Positions 48,899-56,913 are shown, numbered from the stretch's first letter. The stretch: 64,000 bases of DNA from Lachnospiraceae bacterium 10-1 (GCA_000403495.2 KE159817.1:397276-461275), one strand, 5' to 3'. Numbers and translations are program-made. Notes: generated from the sequence alone by a model not told the origin.

Positions 48899-49309
48899 CT
48901 AAATCTCCACGCCATCCTCCTTAAGCATCTGCCTGCATTCCTCCAGCAGCGCCTTCCAGTCCGGCCTGATGTTTTTGGGGAAATGGTAGATGTAGGAATA
49001 TTCCCTGCTTGGCTGCGACCATTCGAAGAAATAATCCGGGTTGATCCGCTTCCCCGTTTCCTCATGCATCTCCAGTTCCAGACGGTATCTTACCCACCAG
49101 TCCCGCTCACGGTCAAACTCCGCTTTCTTCACCGGCTTAATAAGTCTGTACCTTTTTTCAAATTTCCCGTCCTCATCCACCAGCTCGCCCTTTACCCATT
49201 CGTATCCATTCCCTACACCGCAGAACAGGAAGTTTAAGCAGTGCTTCCTTGTGGGGAATATCGACGGGTAAAAATCCGCCATGAACTGTAATGTATTTTC
49301 TGCCCTCAT
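48899..49309 (-). CDS. Hypothetical phage protein, 136 residues
   Basis: MRAENTLQFMADFYPSIFPT, CLNFLFCGVGNGYEWVKGEL, YRLIKPVKKAEFDRERDWWV, YIYHFPKNIRPDWKALLEEC. GGGAGG precedes the ATG. A conserved but uncharacterised accessory protein; aromatic-rich, cytosolic. Expected in the same transcript as the DUF7678-like gene if module D does not interrupt it. Confidence 0.65.
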   Translation of the reverse strand: MRAENTLQFMADFYPSIFPTRKHCLNFLFCGVGNGYEWVKGELVDEDGKFEKRYRLIKPVKKAEFDRERDWWVRYRLELEMHEETGKRINPDYFFEWSQPSREYSYIYHFPKNIRPDWKALLEECRQMLKEDGVEI

Positions 49310-49323
49310 CCTGTTTTCCTCCC

Positions 49324-49512
49324 TTATTTCAAAAAGTTGGCTGTTGCAACCCTGATCTCATGCTGCTTTCCCCAAATGTGGTTCAGTATCATGTAGTTTG
49401 ATGCGTCCAGCCGGTTCCTCGCCCAGACCTTGACGGTCTTCATTTCCTTTGTTCCCTTCGGTGTGTAGTCGATCTCGAAAAGTATCGCCCCTTCAAATTT
49501 CCTGTTCAGCAT
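49324..49512 (-). CDS. Small hypothetical phage protein, 62 residues
   Basis: MLNRKFEGAILFEIDYTPKG then KVWARNRLDASNYMILNHIW and GKQHEIRVATANFLK. The start at 49512 follows GGAGGG; a longer reading to 49548 runs into module E. Unknown function. Confidence 0.66.
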   Translation of the reverse strand: MLNRKFEGAILFEIDYTPKGTKEMKTVKVWARNRLDASNYMILNHIWGKQHEIRVATANFLK

Positions 49513-49542
49513 CCTGTTTCCCTCCGTTTTCCTTTTGGTAGT

Positions 49543-49630
49543 ACACATGTTACCTCTGAACGAAGGTATTATCCACTCAATTCAGAGGCATAAATGTGAC
49601 AAAGATAATGGCAGGAAATTGTGTACATTA
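49543..49630 (-). promoter_or_regulatory. Conserved phage regulatory module, copy E (88 bp)
   Basis: Same 88-bp module as copy D, with arms CCTCTGAA (49553-49560) and TTCAGAGG (49581-49588). It lies upstream of the 49512 gene. Confidence 0.7.
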
Positions 49631-49670
49631 CAGTGGGCGGCATCCCTTCCCTGAAAGCCGCCCCGCCGTG

Positions 49671-49850
49671 TCATTCTTTGCCTGTGAGGATGAAATCCCA
49701 ATAGGACTCCCTGTTTTCCTCGATAAAAAGCACCAGTTCGTAGAATCCCCTGTCAAACGCGGCCCGCTGCACCGCAGCCATCTCACACATGTTGGCCGCC
49801 CCGCTGTCGCGGACTGCGAATATCTGTTCTTTTATTTTCTCTGTCAGCAT
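49671..49850 (-). CDS. DUF5049-like small protein
   Basis: Fifty-nine residues: MLTEKIKEQIFAVRDSGAAN, MCEMAAVQRAAFDRGFYELV, LFIEENRESYWDFILTGKE, matching the compact helical DUF5049 pattern found throughout Clostridial phages and ICEs. GGGAGGG precedes ATG 49850. Function unknown. Confidence 0.8.
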   Translation of the reverse strand: MLTEKIKEQIFAVRDSGAANMCEMAAVQRAAFDRGFYELVLFIEENRESYWDFILTGKE

Positions 49851-49879
49851 CACTTTCCCTCCCGAAAATTTATGGCGGA

Positions 49880-50098
49880 TTACGAGAACTCCACCATATG
49901 TAAAGTCTTGCACACGCGCCTGTATTCGCCGTGCCTTAACGCCTGCTTACTGCTGTGCCGCACTTTCCTGTTCAGGTACTTCTTGTTCAGGGAAATGCCC
50001 CGGCGCAGCTCGCCCCTCATGCTGTAGGAGCCATTTCCCCGCTGCCAGCAGTTGCGCTTCTGGTGTGCATTTCCCGGTGATTTTTGCTGCATCGCCAT
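49880..50098 (-). CDS. Small basic hypothetical protein
   Basis: Seventy-two residues: MAMQQKSPGNAHQKRNCWQR, GNGSYSMRGELRRGISLNKK, YLNRKVRHSSKQALRHGEYR. GGAAGGAGGCGG precedes ATG 50098. Very basic, no transmembrane part; possibly nucleic-acid binding. Uncharacterised. Confidence 0.62.
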   Translation of the reverse strand: MAMQQKSPGNAHQKRNCWQRGNGSYSMRGELRRGISLNKKYLNRKVRHSSKQALRHGEYRRVCKTLHMVEFS

Positions 50099-50127
50099 AT
50101 CAATCCGCCTCCTTCCATAATTCCCGT

Positions 50128-50484
50128 TTATTCCAGATAGTCGGTAAAGGTGATCTCCCGTTCCGCCACCTCGCGCATCAGCCCCTCTGCCCTGCGGCAT
50201 TCCTCTGCAAGCTCGCCGACCAGCCGCGCCGTCATCCACCTGTCCTTCCTTTCACGGACGGCGGCCTCAACCCGGAGCGCCACCTTTTTCCCGCCTTTGA
50301 GGGCATCCCTGAGACCGGCGCACTGGACGCACCTTAGATCCAGCAGGTGTTCCCTGCCCTCCCAATCGATCTTCGCAGGCACGCCCTCCATCGTCCGGTA
50401 CCCGTGCTTTTCCATGATGGCCTTTACCTGCCTCTCAGCTTCCGCCCATTCCATCCTGTTATCCTGCCTCCCTGTCCGCATCAT
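50128..50484 (-). CDS. Hypothetical phage protein, 118 residues
   Basis: Starts MMRTGRQDNRMEWAEAERQV after CGGAGG; the middle has DLRCVQCAGLRDALKGGKKV (a Cys pair CVQC), then RMTARL-like basic helices and ends EITFTDYLE. Overlaps the DUF4314 gene by 26 bp. Function unknown. Confidence 0.62.
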   Translation of the reverse strand: MMRTGRQDNRMEWAEAERQVKAIMEKHGYRTMEGVPAKIDWEGREHLLDLRCVQCAGLRDALKGGKKVALRVEAAVRERKDRWMTARLVGELAEECRRAEGLMREVAEREITFTDYLE

Positions 50485-50707
50485 CAATCCTCCGGCATTC
50501 ATCCTCTCCGAAAACAACCGCAAGGCTACTCCCGTTCTGCCAATGGACGTGTATGGAGCCGGAATCATCCACCCCCGTCACGACTCCGCGCATTCCGGGA
50601 GGCATCTCCCTGTAGGGGTCATCCATCCTTACCAGTTCCACACGGCAGCCCTGCGGGTATTTTTCCCGCAGAGCCTCCAGCTCCTCCTTCCTGATGTCAA
50701 GCCTCAT
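50459..50707 (-). CDS. DUF4314 protein
   Basis: About 82 residues. MRLDIRKEELEALREKYPQG, CRVELVRMDDPYREMPPGMR, GVVTGVDDSGSIHVHWQNGS carries the DUF4314 signature (MDDP...PPGxxGxVxGVDDxGxIHVxWxNGSS), an SH3-like small barrel. Common in Clostridial conjugative elements. Overlaps both neighbouring genes, so read in one transcript. Confidence 0.85.
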   Translation of the reverse strand: MRLDIRKEELEALREKYPQGCRVELVRMDDPYREMPPGMRGVVTGVDDSGSIHVHWQNGSSLAVVFGEDECRRIDDADREAG

Positions 50708-51365
50708 CCTGCACACCCCCGTTCCCCCGCTGGGATGCCAAAGCCGCCTCACGGCTGCGGAACATCCTGCCTATGGATACGCGGTAGAAATTCTGCGCCC
50801 TGTCGGTAAGCTCAAAATACCTGCCGTCATACCCCCGCACGGTGTACTGGTTTGTCAGCCCCTTTTTCTTATGGGTCAGCAGGAAGCAGGTGTCGCCTGT
50901 CCGCCAGCCGCCCGGAAGCGCCCTGTCCGGCCTGCATTCCCTGTAGGCGGTTTCCAGCGTCTCCATCGGGAACCCGAATTTCTCATAGGCGCGTTCCAGC
51001 ACCCCGTAGTAAGCGCCGCTCGGCTCGCCAAGCCGCCTCCGCTCGTCCATGATGTAGGCCATCGCCGTCACTTCCTGCCCGCCGAGGCTCACCGTCAGGT
51101 CCTTTTTGTAGTAAAAGGAAGGGAAGCCCTCGTAGCGGTCAAGGCTCGCCTCGTCCGCCTCCCCGATTTCCCAAATCAACACCGGCACCCTGCTTCCCTC
51201 CTGCGGCTCTATGGTGGCGTATGCCCCCGTCAGCGAGCCTTTGAACAGCAGGCGGTAACCTTCCACCTCCGTCTGCCCCAAGAGCCGCGCCGCGGGACAC
51301 CTGTGGGCCATCTGCCCCTCGTCCATGTTGCTCCCATAAGCAATGTAGCGTTTCTTCATAATCAA
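50697..51365 (-). CDS. Gamma-glutamylcyclotransferase-like (AIG2) protein
   Basis: A 222-residue protein. MKKRYIAYGSNMDEGQMAHR gives the YGSNM motif of the GGCT fold, LLGQTEVEGYRLLFKGSL and LIWEIGEADEASLDRYEGFP (the Glu region with DRYEG) and KKDLTVSLGG follow. The C-terminal ~80 residues (TCFLLTHKKKGLTNQYTVRG, YDGRYFELTDRAQNFYRVSI) are an extra domain. In the amidoligase systems described from comparative genomics (Iyer et al.), AIG2-like proteins accompany amidoligases and are proposed to remove or rearrange gamma-glutamyl links. Here it is 70 bp downstream of one. Confidence 0.85.
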   Translation of the reverse strand: MIMKKRYIAYGSNMDEGQMAHRCPAARLLGQTEVEGYRLLFKGSLTGAYATIEPQEGSRVPVLIWEIGEADEASLDRYEGFPSFYYKKDLTVSLGGQEVTAMAYIMDERRRLGEPSGAYYGVLERAYEKFGFPMETLETAYRECRPDRALPGGWRTGDTCFLLTHKKKGLTNQYTVRGYDGRYFELTDRAQNFYRVSIGRMFRSREAALASQRGNGGVQDEA

Positions 51366-51435
51366 TCATCCTTTCATTTTTTAGTGAGGCCGCCCTCCTA
51401 CTGCCTTAAGGGCGGTCTCCCGCCCGTTATGGCCT

Positions 51436-52326
51436 TCAAGCCGCGTTCCGCCATGCGGAGTTGCCTTCGAGGTGTTTCAGGAAATGGAGCCTGCAGGTCT
51501 TGAACTCGTCCCCGCTTAAGCCCAGCCGGAGCATCCAGCACCGGAATGCGTATTTTTCGTTGTCGGTCACAGTCTTTCTTGCAGAGGCTTTCTTCTGCGT
51601 CAGCGCCTGGTGGCTCACCGCAAGGCAGAACTGTATGTATGCCTTGATCTCGCCCGCGTGGGTGGTGCTGTTGAAAAGCCGGAACTCCACCGTCCCTTTT
51701 GTGAAGGTCGAATGCAGGTTCAGCCCGTGGTACCTTGTATCGTTGTAATGCTCGTCCCTGCCCCTTGTGGAGCCCGCGTACCAGATGTCCTTTAAGGCTT
51801 CCATCGTCTGCGGCTTCCTGCGGTTGATGGCCTCCAGCAGCTTTTCGTTGGTCTTTTTGCACCACCGCAGCCTTGCGGGGTCGATCCGGAGGGCTTTGTA
51901 AAGGATGTCCTCCTTGCTCGCTATGATGTTCACAAGGTTCCGCAGGGTCTGCGGCGTGTAGCGGCTGGCGTCCACATGGATGTGTATCCCGCACTGGCTG
52001 TTCACAAATGCCCCGCTGTGCCTCAGCCGCCTTACGATCTCCTGCAGGTCCGCCATGTCCCCGTAGGTGAGGATGGGGCTGACGATCTCGCATTTGTATT
52101 CGTCCGCCGCCTGCACCGTGCGCCCGCCGCTTTTTTTCTGTGCGATGATGCTGGAGTCGTAGGTGGCCTTCCATGTCCTGCCCTGCCGGTCCTTTGCCCC
52201 GTAGGTCTTGTAGTAGGTGCCGAGGTAAAAACTCTCTGTCCCGAAATATTCTGCGATAACCTCAGCCGCCTTTTTCCTTGTGATCCCCGTCATTTCAATC
52301 TCGATCCCGAATCTCTGTGTCCTCAT
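51436..52326 (-). CDS. Putative amidoligase (PF12224-like)
   Basis: A 296-residue ATP-grasp/COOH-NH2-ligase-type protein. FGIEIEMTGITRKKAAEVIA, YKCEIVSPILTYGDM, CGIHIHVDASRYTPQTLRNL, YHGLNLHSTFTKGTVEFRLF show the conserved Glu/His motifs of the amidoligase superfamily, which makes amide bonds between carboxylates and amines, possibly on peptidoglycan or peptides. The last ~45 residues (NEKYAFRCWMLRLGLSGDEF, LKHLEGNSAWR) repeat a domain at the end of the 52731-53591 protein. Directly downstream of regulatory module B. Confidence 0.85.
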   Translation of the reverse strand: MRTQRFGIEIEMTGITRKKAAEVIAEYFGTESFYLGTYYKTYGAKDRQGRTWKATYDSSIIAQKKSGGRTVQAADEYKCEIVSPILTYGDMADLQEIVRRLRHSGAFVNSQCGIHIHVDASRYTPQTLRNLVNIIASKEDILYKALRIDPARLRWCKKTNEKLLEAINRRKPQTMEALKDIWYAGSTRGRDEHYNDTRYHGLNLHSTFTKGTVEFRLFNSTTHAGEIKAYIQFCLAVSHQALTQKKASARKTVTDNEKYAFRCWMLRLGLSGDEFKTCRLHFLKHLEGNSAWRNAA

Positions 52327-52358
52327 GTGCGTTTCCTCCTTGCGTCTGCTTTTCTTTT

Positions 52359-52462
52359 GGTAGTCTATTAATCACTCTGAACGCACTATTTATCCACTTA
52401 TTTCTGCTCATAATGTACACAAAGATTCTTGGGGAAAAGACCGTAAATTTGTGTGTTTTACA
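52359..52462 (-). promoter_or_regulatory. Conserved phage regulatory module, copy B
   Basis: The leftward TTCAGAGTGATTAATAGACT ACC core (52381-52359) is identical to copy A; the upstream part (ATTTATCCACTTATTTCTG, ATAATGTACACAAAGAT) aligns with D/E. Precedes the amidoligase gene. Confidence 0.65.
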
Positions 52463-52518
52463 GCCTTTTTAGCTGTGTTATTCCGGGTATCTTCTATGGT
52501 ATAAATACGGGGTTTTCT

Positions 52519-52734
52519 TTACTCCATTCCGCATCTCGCCGCCTTGTCAGCGAGGATGAGCCTTTTCAGGTATTCCCCTTTGTCCCCCTGCCGCTCGAAC
52601 CACTCCCTTGCCTCTGCGTCCTTTAAATTGAACTGGAGGTTGAACCGCAGCACCCTGTGGCGGTAATCCTCCTGGGCGGCCTTCCTCCGCTCCCTTTTTT
52701 CCTCATCGGAGAGCCTCTTTTTGCGCCCCCTCAT
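52519..52734 (-). CDS. Small basic RHH/coiled protein
   Basis: Seventy-one residues: MRGRKKRLSDEEKRERRKAA, QEDYRHRVLRFNLQFNLKDA, EAREWFERQGDKGEYLKRLI, LADKAARCGME. Strongly charged; FNLKDAEAREWFERQGDKGE resembles plasmid RHH-type regulators. It overlaps the start of the upstream gene by 4 bp. Possibly a regulator of module B/C promoters. Confidence 0.6.
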   Translation of the reverse strand: MRGRKKRLSDEEKRERRKAAQEDYRHRVLRFNLQFNLKDAEAREWFERQGDKGEYLKRLILADKAARCGME

Positions 52735-53591
52735 TTTAAGCCCTCCCCGTCAAAACTCTGGTTGACCTGCTCGATCAGGACCGCGTCCGCCACCGCTTCG
52801 GCAAGCTCCGCCGCCTGCAGCCTTGCCGCCTCCCGCTCGTTCCTGCGGGCTTCCTGCCACCTCTGCTTGTTCGCCTCGGTGCGGAAAGCGGAATGCCCTT
52901 TCAGGTTCTTTAAAAGGAGGTTCCTTACCGTTTTCCCTTCCGCTCCGCCGAAGCCCAGGCGTAGGAGCCATATCCTCATGTAGTATTTTTCATTTTCCTC
53001 GATGGCCTCATCCGGCCTGATGCGTTTCTGCCCCCTTGCCTGCTGCGCCATCGCCGCCGCAAGCTGCGTGAATGCCCGTATCATGTCCGGGTCGTTGATG
53101 GCGGGGAGGGTGAATGCCGCTTTCCCGTCCGGGAAACTGATGCCCCTGCACCCTTCCGCATGGCTCTGGAATATCCGCAGGAAAGCCTCCGCATCGGGAA
53201 CCTCCGCGCTGCCAAGTTCCTCCGCCAGTTCCGCCGGAATCCGGAAGACCTCCTCCGCAAATGCCCTGTTGATAAGGTACTGCTTGCTGTGGATGAGGAA
53301 GATGAGGTTCTTAAGCCCCTCCGCCGTCATGCCCTCCACCGGGAGGCTGACCGTTGTTTCCTCAATCTCCGTGTTGGGCGTTTCGATAAGGCCCTGCTCC
53401 AAAAGCCCTGCCCTTACCATCTCCGCCGTCTTTTCATCCTCCGTCTCCACCGCGCCGCTCCTGTCGATGGTGCAGTTCCCGATCTGGTAGCTGCAGGTGG
53501 GAACCCCAAGGTACTTTGAGGGCTGCCCTAAAATGGCGCTGACCGCCTTTACCACATCTTTCCTGTTTGCTGCATTCGTCTCAATCCTCAT
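52731..53591 (-). CDS. Virulence-related-like protein sharing a domain with the amidoligase
   Basis: A 286-residue protein. MRIETNAANRKDVVKAVSAI, LGVPTCSYQIGNCTIDRSGA, EGMTAEGLKNLIFLIHSKQY then a central region (AHGCRGISF-like GFPDGKAAFTLP) and a C-terminal NEKYYMRIWLLRLGFGGAEG, LLKNLKGHSAFRTEANK. The end aligns almost residue for residue with the amidoligase C-terminus (NEKYxxRxWxLRLGxxGxExK...LLKxLxGxSAxR). Commonly annotated as a virulence-related protein in Clostridial elements; actual function unknown. Good RBS CGGAGG; module C is directly upstream. Confidence 0.78.
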   Translation of the reverse strand: MRIETNAANRKDVVKAVSAILGQPSKYLGVPTCSYQIGNCTIDRSGAVETEDEKTAEMVRAGLLEQGLIETPNTEIEETTVSLPVEGMTAEGLKNLIFLIHSKQYLINRAFAEEVFRIPAELAEELGSAEVPDAEAFLRIFQSHAEGCRGISFPDGKAAFTLPAINDPDMIRAFTQLAAAMAQQARGQKRIRPDEAIEENEKYYMRIWLLRLGFGGAEGKTVRNLLLKNLKGHSAFRTEANKQRWQEARRNEREAARLQAAELAEAVADAVLIEQVNQSFDGEGLK

Positions 53592-53638
53592 CCTTTTTTC
53601 CTCCGTTTTTTAAGCCCTCCGGCTTTGTTTTCCCTTTC

Positions 53639-53700
53639 GGTATTACATTAATCACTCTGAATGGGGATAAAAGCAACATAAATGTCAGAATAAATGTCAC
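53639..53700 (-). promoter_or_regulatory. Conserved phage regulatory module, copy C
   Basis: Leftward TTCAGAGTGATTAATGTAAT ACC (53661-53639) differs from copies A/B at four positions; TTGTGACATTTATTC and ATGTTGCTTTTATCC segments follow upstream. Precedes the 53591 gene. Confidence 0.6.
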
Positions 53701-55676
53701 AATAAATAATCCGGGAACTGTGCATAGTACACAATGCCGCAAAGCACGAAATATACATTGGGCAGGGCGCAGCCATTCCCCCACATACGGTACTCCGCCG
53801 AATCGGAATGGGGGTCTTCCAGCCATTTGCGTATCTGGCTGTCAGACTTCGGTTTACTGGAGGTGCCTATAACTTTACGGTGGGTCTCGAACACCTCCCG
53901 CCAGAATATCATTTCTTCCTTCGTGGGATTCTCCGTACCCAGCCCGTCACACCACCAGTCCGGAAACCCCTGCAGCCTCGCGCATTCCGTAGGGGTCAGC
54001 CTGCGGACGATATAGTCCGGCTCTATGATATGGTAGTCGCCGCTGAACGCCTCCTGGTTGCCGAGCCACTGCTTGGAGCCCATGCTCGCGGAGATCGTAC
54101 CAAATACATCCTTACCCGATGCCGTCCGCACATCATTTATTACCGGCGGGTCCTTATAATCCGTAGCCACCAGCGTGTTTGCCAGTTCCTTTTCCGCCCG
54201 CATGAAATAGGAATTCTTGCTCGTGCAGTAGGTGGGGTATGCCACCGCATGGCGGTCTGCCCCGGTCAGGCTGAAACACACGTCCTCATTCACCCCGCTG
54301 CCCTGCGGTCCGTTCTTATCATCCCTGCCGATCATGGAACCCTGCACCGCCACCACCGCAATGCCGCCCTGATTGCTGGACGGATTATTACAATTACAGT
54401 CAAGGGTCCGTGCGGTCTGCGCTTCATAAAAACCGCTGTGCGGGTTATCGGATTTCATGGCATTGCTCTCTTTGGAGCAGATGCCGAATGCCTGCACCAC
54501 AAGCTCATTGCAGCGCGTTTCTCCTATATCGAAAGTATTCAGCGTGTTTGCCACTTCCCCGTCTTTCCATGTGGGCGCTTCCTCCGCAGAGTGTGGGCGC
54601 GTCCCCTTGCAGAAAGGCACGAACACGGTCTGGTCATTGTTGCAGGAAAGGGTGGCCGACTTGTCATCCTGTATGAGCGCCCCCTTCCCTCCATTTCCAC
54701 CTCCGGCACGGATTTTCAGCGTCTTTGGCGTTTCCACCACGAAGGGCTGGTTGTTCCCGCCCATGCCATAGGTGGCGTTGACTGTGGGCGCAGTCTCCAA
54801 AGGCCCCGTGTATCTCGTGTCCTGCGAATGGTTTTCAAATACGGCCTGCTCCAGCACACACGGGGGATGGTGCGCCTCCGCCCTTAAGGTACACGTCACG
54901 TCATCGGTCACGTCCATGCGGCTGCCGCCCTGGTCGTTTAAACAGACCCTGATGCCGCCTGTTTCTCCAATGCACGGCGCAGCACCTCCGGCAGCTCCTT
55001 GCCACGCACGGAAGCCCTGCGGAGTATACCCTGACACGCCCTCGGACTCAAATAGTATCTTTCCGGCACTCCCGCCTGCAAAATCTGCGACAAGGTAGAT
55101 GCGTTTTCTACGTTGGGGGACGCCCCACAGGCAGGCATCGACCACCCGCCATGCGAGGGAAAACCCGTCTGCCATGACGCATCCGGCATTCGCCCATTTT
55201 CCCCTTGGAGGTCCAGGAACAGGAATGTTCCCGTCTTTAACGGAGCAGACCGCTTCAAGGACTGCCCTGAAATCCTCCCCATTGTTTGAGGAGAAGGCCC
55301 CCGGCACGTTCTCCCATACGATAAATCTTGGGTATCTCCCATCTGTCGCACACCTCATTTCCTTTATGATCCTGATTGCCTGATAAAAAAGGCCGGATTG
55401 TCTGCCGTCAAGTCCTGCACGTTTTCCCGCTATTGAGAGGTCCGTGCAAGGTGAGCCGGATGTTATGATATCAACAGGTTCTATTTCATCCCCGCGGATG
55501 CTGTTCACGTCACCGTAATGCTTCACGAAGGGCAGCCGCCTTGTGGTCACCCGGATAGGGAACATCTCAATTTCCGAAGCCCACACCGGGCGGATTCCGG
55601 CAAGCAGCCCGCCCAGAGGGAATCCCCCGGAGCCGTCAAATAAACTTCCGAGGGTCAATCGTCCATTCTCATCCAT
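53697..55676 (-). CDS. DNA (cytosine-5) methyltransferase with a very long variable region
   Basis: A 659-residue orphan C5 methylase. Motif I (SLFDGSGGFPLGG), IV (TSGSPCTDLSIAGKR with catalytic Cys), VI (VWENVPGA), VIII (QRRKRIYLVADF), IX (VRRLTPTECARLQGFPDWW) and X (RMWGNGCALPNVYFVLCGI) are intact. The target-recognition stretch between VIII and IX spans ~380 residues with repeated ATLxxxND/N-type motifs (VTCTLRAEAHHPPC, ATLSCNND, ANTLNTFD, ARTLDCNCNN, ANTLVATDY), far longer than in single-specificity enzymes. No restriction enzyme is encoded nearby; probably protects phage DNA from host restriction. Overlaps the ParB-methylase gene by 8 bp. Confidence 0.9.
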   Translation of the reverse strand: MDENGRLTLGSLFDGSGGFPLGGLLAGIRPVWASEIEMFPIRVTTRRLPFVKHYGDVNSIRGDEIEPVDIITSGSPCTDLSIAGKRAGLDGRQSGLFYQAIRIIKEMRCATDGRYPRFIVWENVPGAFSSNNGEDFRAVLEAVCSVKDGNIPVPGPPRGKWANAGCVMADGFSLAWRVVDACLWGVPQRRKRIYLVADFAGGSAGKILFESEGVSGYTPQGFRAWQGAAGGAAPCIGETGGIRVCLNDQGGSRMDVTDDVTCTLRAEAHHPPCVLEQAVFENHSQDTRYTGPLETAPTVNATYGMGGNNQPFVVETPKTLKIRAGGGNGGKGALIQDDKSATLSCNNDQTVFVPFCKGTRPHSAEEAPTWKDGEVANTLNTFDIGETRCNELVVQAFGICSKESNAMKSDNPHSGFYEAQTARTLDCNCNNPSSNQGGIAVVAVQGSMIGRDDKNGPQGSGVNEDVCFSLTGADRHAVAYPTYCTSKNSYFMRAEKELANTLVATDYKDPPVINDVRTASGKDVFGTISASMGSKQWLGNQEAFSGDYHIIEPDYIVRRLTPTECARLQGFPDWWCDGLGTENPTKEEMIFWREVFETHRKVIGTSSKPKSDSQIRKWLEDPHSDSAEYRMWGNGCALPNVYFVLCGIVYYAQFPDYLL

Positions 55677-56910
55677 CCGCAGCCGCCCCCTTCTCCAGTT
55701 CTGAATATGGGATTTTCACCCCGTCCCTCTCCACGGACACATTCTCCGCGGAGCCGGCCTGCTCGATATAGCGGTTCACGATGACGTCCGCAAACTTCTC
55801 ATCCAGCTCTATGGTGTAGCAGATGCGCCCCGTCTGCTCGCAGGCGATCAGCGTGGAGCCGGAGCCGCCGAAGGGGTCCAATACAATGCAGTTGCTCATA
55901 CTGGAATTCTTGATGGGGTATGCCACCAAGCCCACTGGCTTTGAGGTTGGGTGGGTCTCGCTTTTCTTCGGGCGGTCAAACTCCCAGATGGTGGTCTGTT
56001 TCCTGTCGGAATACCAGTTGTGCTTCCCGCCCTTCTTCCATCCGAACAGGCACGGTTCGTGCTGCCACTGGTAGGGGCTCCGCCCCAGCACAAGGCTCTG
56101 CTTCTTCCAGACGCAGCACCCGGAAAGGTAGAATCCCGCCGCCTTGAACGCGCTGCGGAAATTCAATCCCTCAGTGTCGGCATGGAACACATAGATGGAT
56201 GCATCCTGCTCCATGTTCTGCTCCATATTTACGAATGCGGCGAAAAGGAACTGGTAAAAACTCTCGTCCTCCATGTGGTCATTCTTTATCTTCCCGGCGC
56301 TCCCCTCATAATTTGCATTATACGGAGGGTCCGTCACCACGAGGTTTGCCTTCGCCCCTGCCATCAGCACATCGTATGTCTCCGGCAGGGTGGAATCGCC
56401 GACCACCAGCCTGTGCCGCCCAAGCGTCCACACATCCCCCATTTTCGCCACCGCAGGCTTTTCCAGTTCCGCATCAATATCAAAGTCATCCTCCGTCACT
56501 TTCTTATCGTGGACGGAATTGAATAGCTGCTCGATCTCCGGCGGTTCAAAGCCCGTGAAGGACACATCAAAGTCCGAATCCTGCAGGTCGGCAATCAAAT
56601 CAGCCAGCAGCTCCTTGTTCCATTCGCCCGTGATCTTATTGAGGGCGATGTTGAGCGCCTTCTCCTTCTGCTTGTCAATGTCAATGACGATGCAGTCGAT
56701 CTCCTCATAGCCAAGATTGGAAAGCACAGCCACGCGCTGGTGTCCCCCGATGATGGTCATGTCTGAGTTGACGATCACCGGCTCCACATAGCCGAACTCC
56801 GTGATGGAGTTTTTTATCTTCTGGTATTCCTTATCGCCCGGTTTCAGCTTTTTCCTCGGATTGTAAGATGCCGGAATCAAATCCGCTATTTTGATTTTCC
56901 GAAACTCCAT
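55669..56910 (-). CDS. ParB-like nuclease domain fused to adenine/N4-cytosine DNA methylase
   Basis: A 413-residue fusion. Residues 1-95 are a ParB/Srx-like domain (MEFRKIKIADLIPASYNPRK, IGGHQRVAVLSNLGYEEIDC); the rest is a beta-class methylase with DPPYNANYEGSAG (motif IV), then a target domain and FGGSGSTLIACEQ (motif I) with TSKPVGL (motif X) between. The fusion is common in Firmicute phages. As for the C5 enzyme, it appears to act without a restriction partner. The TDPPY motif suggests N6-adenine or N4-cytosine modification. Confidence 0.92.
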   Translation of the reverse strand: MEFRKIKIADLIPASYNPRKKLKPGDKEYQKIKNSITEFGYVEPVIVNSDMTIIGGHQRVAVLSNLGYEEIDCIVIDIDKQKEKALNIALNKITGEWNKELLADLIADLQDSDFDVSFTGFEPPEIEQLFNSVHDKKVTEDDFDIDAELEKPAVAKMGDVWTLGRHRLVVGDSTLPETYDVLMAGAKANLVVTDPPYNANYEGSAGKIKNDHMEDESFYQFLFAAFVNMEQNMEQDASIYVFHADTEGLNFRSAFKAAGFYLSGCCVWKKQSLVLGRSPYQWQHEPCLFGWKKGGKHNWYSDRKQTTIWEFDRPKKSETHPTSKPVGLVAYPIKNSSMSNCIVLDPFGGSGSTLIACEQTGRICYTIELDEKFADVIVNRYIEQAGSAENVSVERDGVKIPYSELEKGAAADG

Positions 56911-56913
56911 TCT

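Noticed and set aside
53697..56910. Two methylases considered as a restriction-modification system
   Set aside because: No endonuclease gene or motif was found within or beside the methylases; orphan anti-restriction is more likely.
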